This document shows, one piece after another, positions 41,401-53,400 of a stretch of 64,000 nt of DNA. Under the pieces are notes generated by a model that was not told where the DNA came from, searched no databases, and saw nothing but the letters and a program-made list of their open reading frames with translations. The number at the start of each line of letters is the position of its first letter. Within the stretch, counting starts at the first letter, position 1. Location of the stretch: assembly GCA_022606425.2 (NCBI GenBank), contig JAHDVF020000892.1, forward strand, positions 496,001-560,000, written 5' to 3'. This stretch comes from Lepidostoma basale. Taxonomy: Eukaryota > Arthropoda > Insecta > Trichoptera > Lepidostomatidae. The translations under genes and the position numbers were made by a program.

Positions 41401-44400
41401 GTTTAAACCACTTTTTAATAAAAAAAATATTAAAATACACGACATGTTTCGAAGGATACCTCCATCTTCAGGTGTAAAAATATAACAAAAACTAAACATT
41501 ATATTATTAATATTATTATTATTATTTAATATTATTTATTATTTCTTACTGTTAAAAAATAATTGTTAGTACCTACTTATAACAAATAGCCCAGGTTAAT
41601 TTTTAAATTTGAATTATTGTATCGAATTTTATATGCGTTTTCTTTCTTTGTTTAGTTTTTGTTGTATTTTTACACTTGTAATTATATCATTAAATCATTT
41701 TCTCTCTGTTAATAATTAAAAAATTATAGGAATTTCACGATTTTATAACGAAATTAATCTATAAGTTAGTCTTCTCTACTCCTTTTTCACATAATTATTA
41801 AGAATATAATAAATATTTGTTAGTTTAAACTGTTCGATTATGTTAGTCAATGATGTTATTTTTAAATGTAATAATTGTTGTAACCTTAATGTATTATTAC
41901 TTGTATGACACACAACACTCCATGGTGAATGTGTCAAATAAATAAACATAAAAAATAAAAAAATGATGTATAATATATCCTCCGGAACATGTCGTGTATT
42001 TTAATATTTTTTATTAAAAAGTGGTTTAAACAAAGTTTTTTTAATTACCAAAGTATATTACTATGGAATTCTACAGTGTTAATGCCTTAACTTTCAAAAA
42101 GTTTATCTTATAATTTGTTACTTAACTCCTCCATACTCAAAGTGTGTTCATATATGTCCTATAAAATACAGCAAATATCAGTTAACTTTATTTATTAAAA
42201 CAAAAAGTGAAGTGGACGAGCTAAGAGCCGCCAGTGGTTAATTGATGTTGCGTAAAAATGGTCAATTTGAAAAACCGCCGCTAGAGATTTACTTGCAAAC
42301 TGCAATACGGCGCGGCGCGGCGCTCACTAACCCAAATGAGAAACCAACAGAACAGCGATGGATGAAAACTAATTATTTTTCCTTTACATAACATTGCGAT
42401 ATGCGAAAACTACACTAACGTACAACATGAATTTGTTATAACTAGAAAACTGAACCATCAATTATTGAGTTGTGTTTTACTGACTAAACTAACTAATTAA
42501 CTAACTAACCATTACGCCGTCTCCCCGAAGGGGTAGGCAGAAAGAATGGACTGCCACACATTTCTTTCCTGACATATTTCTCTCGCTTCCTCAACATTCA
42601 TACATCGTGTCATGTACGCGCGTCGATTTCTCCGACTCCTCACGTGGCCGATATTCATTATTTGATTTATTTTATCGTGTCACGTTTTCCTCGGTCTTCC
42701 TCTATTTCTGGTTCCATTTACATCCTTAACATATACTTTTTTTACCATTCTTTCTTCATTCATTCTTTCCATGTGTCCAAACCATCTTAATGATCCTTTC
42801 ATTATTTTGTTCATAACACCATCATTCGCACCGCATTCAGTTCTTATATTTTCATTCGATACTCTATCATACACAGAGAATCAACACATTCGTCTAAGAG
42901 ATCTCATTTCTACTGCATTTATTCTATTTTCATCCTTCTTTTGCCAGTTTCATGCTTCGCTTCCATACATAAGGGTCGGTAGAAGGAAACCATTGTGTAC
43001 TGCCATTCTTGATTTTTTGGATAGGTTTTTGTTTGCGATGACTACTTTAAGTGCACCATTCACTTTGTTGCCTGCCCCAACCCTTCTTTCAATATCCCTC
43101 TCCATTCTTGTAAACATAAAGACGACCTTCGTGGCAGAGTGGTAAGAGCTCTGGCTTCCATACCGAAGGTCCCGGGTTCAATTCCCGGCGATGGCAGTGT
43201 GATTGTCACACTGCCTTTGGTCTGGTGTAGAATTCCGGTGACAATAAAATGGCGATAGATTGGCTACCTATCACATGTCACGAGAATCAATATAATAGCT
43301 AAAAAATTCTTTGTATACAGTAATTGGGTTCAAAAGACCTGTTGTTTACATATTTTTTTTTTTAAATGCTACCTAAATATACCGACTAAACTAACTAACT
43401 AACTAACTAACCATCACGCCGTCTCCCCGAAGGGAGACTATATGCGTATAAATAAATAAAAATATGGAAGTGAAGCATGGAACTACCAAAAAAATAATGA
43501 AAGTAGAATAAATGCAGTAGAAATGAGATCTCTTTCGCGAATATATGGAAATTCTGTGCACGTAGAGTGTCGAATGAAAATATAATAAGTGAATGCAGTG
43601 CGAATGAAAGTGTTATGAACAAAATTCGTAGTAGCCGTAATAAGTATGTATATTTTCTTACAATTTAGTTTTACGTAACCAATCCAAAAATAAATAGACT
43701 ACACACAAAAACACTTCTTCATTCTCTTATGACAATACACTTGAAACATTTCACACCATTCATAGTAAAATACATTCTATCTGCAATCGCTACCAATGAC
43801 CACACGTAGAAATACTGAGCTCGTTTAGAAGTCGGAGTAATTATTTAGAGTTGCATTGCTTCTGGGAGTAGGTCATTAGGAGTATGTATACCGGTTTACA
43901 ATTGACACATTCTACAGTAAACAAGAATATAAACATAACACTTATATCAACACATACATACAACATATAAAATCGGCATTTTTTTTCTTAATAAATAAAT
44001 AATCCAAATAAGGATACCTCTTTGCTAAACTCAAATGTTCATTTGCGGGACAAAGAAGGAACAGAATTTCAATCCAATTTATTAACAAATAGAATCATTT
44101 ACATTACAGGCATTTTCTAATGCGTTTATGATCACAATTAAAAACCGATAAAATAAGTAAAAAGAAACAATATAGTAAAAAAACATATTAAAATTAAAAA
44201 AATAAGAATAAAAAATAAAATCTAACTAACTAACCATCACCCCAACTCTCTGAAGGGGTAGACAGAAATAATGGGCTGCCACACTTTTCGTTCCTGACAT
44301 ATTTCTCACGCTTCCTCAACATTCATACATTGTGTCATGCACGCGCGTCGATTTCTCTGACTCCTCACATGGCCGGCATTCAATATTTGATTTATTTGAT

Positions 44401-47400
44401 CGTGCATGAAATGAAAATATAAGAAGTGAATGTAGTGCGAATGATGGTGTTAAGAACAAAATAATGAAAGGATCATTAAGATGGTTTGAACATATGGAAA
44501 GAATGAATGAAGAAAGAATGGTAAAAAAATGATATGTTAACGATGTAAATGGAACCAGAAATAGAGGAAGACCGAGGAAAACGTGGTACGATCAAATAAA
44601 AAATAAATATGTAAAAATAAAAAATGTACGAGTATTATAGTACAATTAGAAAAACTGGAAAAGCAAATACCAATTAAATATATGAGATAGATGCTTTCTG
44701 AGGGTAGCCTCACTATCGTGGAAAATGTCCACATCCGAAGAGATGCGGTTTAGAAGGATTTATGCCCTGCCCATGGCATTAACTTACACAGGGCAGGTGA
44801 AACAATTTATGTTGCTGTTGTCGCTGATAATTGTCAGGTACAAACATAGTCAAGTTATTCAAAATATCTGAGCTATGTATTCGATCACGAATCAGTACTT
44901 CTCTCGATTCCTCAACATTTATATATCGTGTCATGCATGAATGTCGATTTCTTCAATTCCTACATGGCCGATATTTGATTAATTTGAACATGAGTTACAT
45001 TCTTAAAAAGCGGAAAATACCGATCAACCTGAAACGAAAAGTCTATGAAGCCTGCGTTCTGCCAGTTGGTACTTATGGTCTATAAAACTGTGACATTGTC
45101 CAAGCAAAGTGCCGAGAAACTGCGTGTGACCTAAAGAGCCATGAAAAGAGCCATGTAGGAATAAGCATAAGAGACAGAGTCAGAAACGATACGGTGAGAT
45201 AAAGAACAAGGGTCACTGACATCATCCACCGGGTGGCGACTCTAAAATGGCAATAGGCGGGTCACGTAGCCAGAAGCTCAGATGAAAAGTGGACAAAAAG
45301 ACTGCTGACTTGGAGACCGTGGACGGCAAAAAGAAGTGCAGGGCGACCGCAACTACGGTGGAAGGATGACCTGAACAGGCACGTCGGAATAACCTGGATG
45401 CAGTCTGCACAGGACAGAGTGACATGGAAGCGAATGGAGGAGCCTTTGTCCAGGAGTGGACGGGAATAGGCTGAGGAAGAAGAATAATAATAAGAAGAAG
45501 ATTAATTTGATCGAAATTAATTTGATTAATTGAAATAAAATTCGCAAAAAACACAGCTGTTGGAACATGCGATGGGCCACCATTAACTGAACGTAAAAGG
45601 AAATTGCAACAAGTCCTACAAGGAAAACACGAGGACAACGAGATCGCAGCAGAAGGAAAACCTCTTTGCCTATAAAACTAAGACAGATAAGATCTGAATC
45701 TCTCTTCCGGACAACTTTACTTGCGAAATGCGTCTGTAGTAAAAACAAATTGCAAATGGTATATTTTGTAAAGCTAAATCATCATCATCATTAAAAGCGC
45801 GAAAACACGGTATGGATCATGACAACAGTTGTATGCACTAGTCTAGGTAGCTGCCCCAGGAGCATTTAAGATAACTAACTAACTAACACCACACTGTTCT
45901 GTCCTGACACACTTCTCTCGATTCCTCTACATTCATACATCTTGTCATGCACGCACGTCGATTTCACCGACTCTTCACGTGACCGACATTCAATATTTGA
46001 TTGATTTGATCGTGCCACGTTTTCCTCGGCCTTCCTCTATTTCTAGCTCCGTTCACGCCGTTTACAAATACCTTCTTTACCATTCTGTCTTCACTCATTC
46101 ATTCCATGTGTCCAAATCATCTTAATGACCCTTTCCTTATTTTGTTCATAACACTTTCGTTCGCATCACATTCATTTCTTATACTTGCATTTATCACACT
46201 ATCATATACAGATTTGCCATACATTCGTCTTAGAGATCTCATGTCTACTGCATTTATTCTACTCTCATTCTTTTTTTGCCAGTTCCATGCTTCACTTCCA
46301 TACATAAGGGTCGGCACAAGAACACCTTTATACACTGCCATCTTAGCTTTTTTGGATGGGAGTACCATTTAATATATAATAGAATAAAACAATTGTTTTA
46401 TTATTATTATTATTATTTATTTTATTGTCGTTATTACATGTAACTTGAAAATGAATTTTATACCATATACAAAATATACGACGATTTTTTTATGAATTAA
46501 AATACCGTTTTTTCCACTTTTTAGTTTATTTTCCTCGACATATTTTAAGTTTTTACACATTCATCATCGGGGGAACGACATAAACAAATAATTGAAAAAG
46601 CAGTGATTTAATTAATAAAAAATCGTCATTATGGAATTCTACAGCTTTGATGCCTTAATCTAATCTAAAAAAATATTAATGTTTCTTTTATTTATATAAT
46701 TTGTATACAACAAACACATTTATTTAAAAAATATAAATATATATCAAACATGTTTCACCACATAATAAAAATTCGCACAATATATTTTGACAGATGTTAT
46801 AATTATAACATCTGTCAAAACTGCCCAAATTTGTGAACAATTTTATAATATTTTAAATATTTATATAATATCACTGATTAAGGGCTGGTTAGTCCGAAAC
46901 ATGTTTGATATACCTGTATTTTTTTTTTAATAAATGTGTGTTGTATACAAATTTAAAAAAAGAACCATTAAACATTTACAACACAAAGTTATGGCGAACA
47001 TAGAAGAAAAAAAAATTATTGATCATTGTTAGTAGAAGTTCGTTGTAAAAAAAAGTATAATAAACATGTTTTTTCCACTTGTTCTTTAATTTCGACCGGT
47101 TTCAGCAGCTCGCTACCATATTCTGGCGACATCTTAAATTCCTTTTAAATAAAATTATATCCTAAAGTCTAAAACTAAGTGGTAGCAGCTTATTCTAAAT
47201 TAAAATGTCTTCTACAAACGATCGACTTCAATAAAGAAAAAATAATATCATCAGAGGCTATGGCTTAATCTTCACCGCAATTGCAATGTGGTGCCTCACT
47301 CCCTTTATACTGCTACTCCCGCCATTATTTGTAATGGAATTAATTAACATTAACGTCAAATGTGATGGAAGCCATTGGGAGGTGATTAATTCTATTGGAT

Positions 47401-50400
47401 ATTGTCTCGCCTTGAATATAATGCAATTATAATATGCTCGATAATATCATTGGCAGAATACAATATAAAATCGATATACAAATGACAAAAATAATATAGC
47501 TAAGAGATATTGCCTAATCTTCACAGCAACTGCAGTGTGCACTGGTGAATTTTTCATATCGATGAAACAACAATGATTAAAATGATAATACTCCAAATAT
47601 TGAAAAGTATTCTGCCTCAGTAGGGTCGTATTTGTTCGTGTGTTACAACTGCATTCTTCCACATCGCCGACATAAATGTTTTTATATTGGAGGCTATCCA
47701 TCTTTATGTTCCGGATGGTTATCTTCAACAGCGCCAGCACAGACTGTTTTATCACCCAGCATTCAGAACCAACCTGGTTCTGGTGATGCCGGTGGGGAGA
47801 GCAATCAAACTGCTGGACATGATCGCTTCGGAGATCGACGTCTTTCATATTCGTGAAAGTACGTTCAGAAGACAAATACTATTGACTTTGGAGAGTATCT
47901 TGTATTCCTAATGTCGAACCATCTCTCATGTGTTCCTGGTGTTATATACTTATTATATTTTATCTGTTCTCAATAGATGTCTTAAACTTTAATAATTGTT
48001 CGTAATATCTTTTGAGAAAATAAACTGATTTAATTTGATTTGATTTATATTTGTAATGTCTATTTGGATAATCAAAGAAAAATTAATTTTCGTGCCTCAT
48101 TCCTTTCTACTACACATTACGGTCATTTTTTGTATTTTATTAAAATAATATCAAATGTGACGGAATCCATTGGTAGGTGATTAATTCTATTGGATATTGT
48201 CTCGCCTTGAATATAATGCAATTATAATATGTTTGATAATTTCATTAATATACTACAATACATATACAATATGTAAATATTCATGTGTAATTGTGAAGTC
48301 AATCATATAATTAACGAATGCAGACATGATGAAACGAATTAAAATCCTACATTTACCATGAAAATTATGCGTGTGATGCAATTACGATCATTACTGAATG
48401 GAAACTATTGTACAATCATAATTATTTACTAGATTAGGAGAACTATGGGCATTATAATAAATAGTTTTTACCACACTGCCCCACACTTCGGATGCCGGTC
48501 CATTCCCTCCTGTTTCGCAGCCAGGACATTTGTCTCTTTCCGGGCCCTCGGCGTCCCTCAATTTTCCCCTCCAATATCAGTTGCAGAAGGTGGTACTTTT
48601 CCCCACGCAGTATATGCCCAGATGTGAGATCTTTAGAAACCTTGATAGTTGATAACAGTTCCCTGTCAACTCTAGCTCGTCTCAGGACTTCGCTATTGGT
48701 AACCATGTCTGTCCAGGGAACTCTGAGCATTCGGCGATGGAGCCACATTTCAAATGCTTCCAGTCTGTTCATTGAGTTAACTTTCAAGGTCCAAGTTTCA
48801 CACCCGTACAATAAAACAGACCACACATAGCATTTGATCATTCTCTGGCGGAGTTTCAAGTTTACGTTATCATTGCAGAAGAGTGATTTCATTTTATTAA
48901 AGGTAGCTCTTGCTGCCTCAATTCTGCATTTTATCTCTACATCTGGGTCAAGAGATTGCGTTAGTATGCTAAATAAATCTTAATCCTAAACTGTTCAAAA
49001 TGGTACATCTTCAGTCTTCATGTCTGTCTATTCCCTGACGTATCGCAGTCAAGACATTTGTATGATGATGACTCATCTGAGTACTTAGAACTTTCCATTA
49101 GGTATTGGTTGAATCAATTAATACGATGAATATTTACTTCTTAGTGCATGATTTAAGTGTGCTACCTTTCTGACTTGTATACTGCAATACAGCGGTGTTT
49201 GTCCTTAGTAGAACTTTTGAATTATTTAACAATAACGTTTTGGATATTTCAATCTTCAACGCATTCACTTCTTAAACACATCTACAAAGATGGTACTTCT
49301 GTTTGATATAATGTTATATATTATATAAAAAATAAATCCGCCGCGTGAGGAATCGGAGAAATCGACGTGCGTGCATGACAAAATGCATGAATGTTTAGGA
49401 ATCTTGAGATGTGTACAAGGAGAGAACAGTGAGTTTTTTGTTCAATACTACAAAATGTTTAAAAGGAATTATGTTTAGCGAGTAAAGGGATTTTGATTTG
49501 ATAAAGTGCGACCTATAAACATCTATAAAAACGCACTTTGTTATAATATATAGTAGGTTTAAATAACATTAAATTAACATTAACATCAATATTAAAATAT
49601 TATAAAAATGAAGGAAACATGTATTTTTTTTAAATATAAAATAATAAGGATAAAAACAAAATTGAATATTAATTTAAATATGTTTATCAATTGGCTAATT
49701 GGTGAATATGAGTTGAAAAGATACGACTCGTATATACAGGTATATGTAATCACGTTGCACATAATCAAACCGATATTCCATACAAACACCACCCGAACCA
49801 ACGTCTAATTAATTAACCCAATTAAAAATATATTTTATTATAAATTCATAATATTTAGTCTTATAGTATAATAATGGATATTTTTTTACCATTATAGTAA
49901 AAATAAAAGTAAAAAAATTATGATAGAACTATTCACATAATCCTAGTACATAGTTCATAGATAGTAAATAATCTATGTATGCAAATGAATATATGATAAT
50001 GGTGGATATTCACGGATGTGAGAGATTACCAAGAATCACAAATAGATAACTCAAAGGATTTACCAACACAATAGATAAGCAACTTTCTTGAAAATAATGT
50101 AAAACTTTATGTCAATAATTGTATTCATTTTTACGGTTGGTATAAATATGTTTTTTGGGATCTAGGGTATATTCGTGAAACTTGTATATCATCAACATCC
50201 CTGAAGATGGAGACTGCAACAATCTCAGAAATCTCGATCAAGGAAGACGAGTTACACGAATATACCCAAGATCTTCAAAAAACTTCAATTAATTTTATAG
50301 GTCCAGATGACTTGTAGATAATCTAACTTCATATTATTATTATTATTATTATTATTTTGTTGAATCGCTCTTTACATTATGGCAGCATGATCCAAATCTA

Positions 50401-53400
50401 TGTAAAGGATATTATAGCTATCATAGTGATTCTCGTGATGTGTCTATCGCCATTTTATTTTCACGTGAATCCTACACCCGACCACAGTGTGACAATCATA
50501 CTGCCCTCGCCGGGAATCGAGCCCGGAACCTTCCGGGTGGCAGTCAATGCACTTACCCCTCGGCCACGAAGATCGTCAATTAATCGTATCAAATGATGAG
50601 TTTTAACGTATTAACTCTTAGACGAAGTGTATTAAACCCGTTTATGATGCGAATATAATAAATGAATGCAGTGCGAATGAAAGTGTTATGAACAAAATAA
50701 TGAAAAGATCGTTGAGAAAGTTTGGACACATGGAAAGATTAATGAAGAATAGTAAATAAAGTATATGAAAATGACGTAAAGGGAACTACAAATCGAGGAA
50801 GACCGAAGAAAACGTGGCACGGTCAAATCAACTAACTAACCATCAATGGACTGCCACACTTTTCTTTCCTGACATATTTCTCTCGCTTCCTCAACATTCA
50901 AGAACACCATTGTGCACTGCCATTTTAGCTTTTTTGGATTGGTTTTTGTTTGCGATGACAACTTTAAGTCCACTTTGTTGCCTGCCCCAACCCTTCTTTC
51001 AATATCCCTCTCCATTCGCCCATATTTTGTTAACATACTACCCAAATACACGAACTCATCTACTTGCTCCAAATTTTCACCATTCAGGCTAATGTTGCTT
51101 TTAACTGACTGTACTGAAAATAAAATGTACTACGCTATTTTGGCAAGTAACTCTAAAAGTTGGCGCATTTATTGAGGATTCCAAAATGGTATAACACTTG
51201 CTTGATTATTTCTTAAATTAGGTGTGGACAATTTTTTCGTAATAAAAACCAGTTTCGAAAAAATAAATCTGAGAGACTAAAAGTCATTTTTCGAAGTGTG
51301 AGCGAGACAGATAGTGATACTACTCTTAATAATGTTTGAGACAAATAGATACACACCTGTTATATACAAGAAAAAAAATTAAAAAGGCTATACAGACTGT
51401 CATGATTTCTTTTTTTTCAAAAATCATTACTTTGGACTTATTTACATTCATCATCAGATCATTTCGCATGCATACCTCATACATACTATTTACCAGGACT
51501 TGAAGTTCATGTAGGTCAAATCAATCAAATATTAAATGTCGGCCACGTAAGAAGTCGGAGAAATCGACGTGTGTGCAAGGTAAGATGTATGTGGCAGTCG
51601 ATTATTTCTGCTTACCCCTTCGAAGAGACGGCGTGATGTTAATTAGTTATTCGTCTTTCGGTGTCATATCAGGTTCTCCCTACGTTGACTATCGTGAGTA
51701 GGCGTATCTGTCTCTGGCAGCTAGAAACAGCTCCTCAACGCTTTGTAAGCCAATCCAGTTCCTCATGTTGTGGACCCAAGAGATTCAAGATAATATATAT
51801 TTTTTCTGCTTTTATTTTTTAAATCGTGACGCTGTTCGTATTTGGTTCTGTAAAATTACCAAAGCAATCGCATAGGCAATAAAACTATAGAAAACTGTTG
51901 GCAGAAGAAATTAGAAATCGCTTCTTGGAGTAATATTAAAGCCTTATTGTTGAAGTTATAGTGTGTGACCACAAAGATAACGGCAATAATTTCTAAAATA
52001 AATAGAACAAATCGTTCTGATAGATGGTTGTTCAGGACGCGTATAGACAATAAATCCAAGATATAATTCATTTCACAAATCAAATTTCGTCAAGGAGCTC
52101 AAAGCCTTTAAAATTATAATAATGCAATGGTTTTTTTGTATAAAACTATGAATTTGGAATATCAACTATAAAATTGGAATAGCCTCCATGTTGGTATTAA
52201 GTATGAGGAAAGTGACGTTAAATTAAAGAAACTCCTGATATGAATGGGTAAAGTAGAGGGACGTCGGGGAGTTGGTAGAAGGCAGTTGTTCTGGCTGCGG
52301 AACAAAAAAGATTGGACAGGAATGACCATGGTCCAGAACCTGTTTCAAGTGGCGCAGGACAGAAATGCCTTTGCTGCAGTGATTGCCAACGTAGGAGGGA
52401 TCTGACACTGCACCGGAAGAATAATATAATACATTACATTATGATGGTAAATTGTATTATATTTCTTGTCACACCCGTTTGCATTCAGAGTAATGATTTG
52501 AACGTAATGTCTACTTAATTATTCTATTATGTATCATTATCTTATATATCATTATTGCAGCTTATTTTTTTATAGTTCCGCATTCAGGCCGCTCAATTTT
52601 ATAACAAAAACCTCCGACTTATACTTAACTATATTCTAAGACAACACAGCTGCTATTTATTTATTGTTATATTTTGCATTTTTTTTTAATAAGTGGCATT
52701 TAGGTATATAAAGTAAAATTTCAGTCTCTAAAACTTAATAAGTGTTATTATTGTTTATGATGATTTAAGTGCGCCGTTTTGTAAAATCAATTACTCCAAA
52801 GGCGCACTAGGAAAAGACTGACCGAACAGTGCAGTCTATATCGTTGAATCTCTGGTGACACCGGTGGGAAGAGCAATTAGTCTGCTGAACGCGGTCTCCT
52901 CGGAGATCGACGTCTTTCATGTTAGTGAAAGTACGTTCAGGGGGCAAATACTATTGACTCTAGAAAGTATCTTGTCTTCCTAATGTCGAACCATCTCTAA
53001 TGCGTTCCTGGTACTTTGTTGTATTTTTATAATATTTTACCTGTACTTAATAGATGCCTTAAATATTTTCCTGTTTGTAATGTCTATTGAGTTAATAAAC
53101 TGATTTGATTTGATTTTGATTTGATTTATAGAAGTTTCCTAAATTTAGCGTCACTATCCTCATACTTAATACTAACATGGAGGCTATTCCACGCCAACGG
53201 ACCCGCAACGCTGAAAGCACGATCATAGAAATTTGCTTTATTGGCTCTGACTGTAATTGTTATGTTGTTTGGATTTGTTTCTACTGATTGGAGTGAACGT
53301 TGCCTTTCTGTTGGCTTGGGTGTTACGCAGAGGTCCGAAATATACGTTGGCGCTCTCTGGTGTCGAGTCTTAAACACTGTCAAACACAATTTGTATTTTA

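Noticed and set aside
43118..43200. Functional tRNA gene
   Set aside because: The A and B boxes are present but the arms do not form a full cloverleaf, and four dispersed copies with a common body show it is a SINE.
48452..48892. 146-codon minus frame as a host gene
   Set aside because: Its residues match the tail of a non-LTR reverse transcriptase with other copies at 22982 and 52233.
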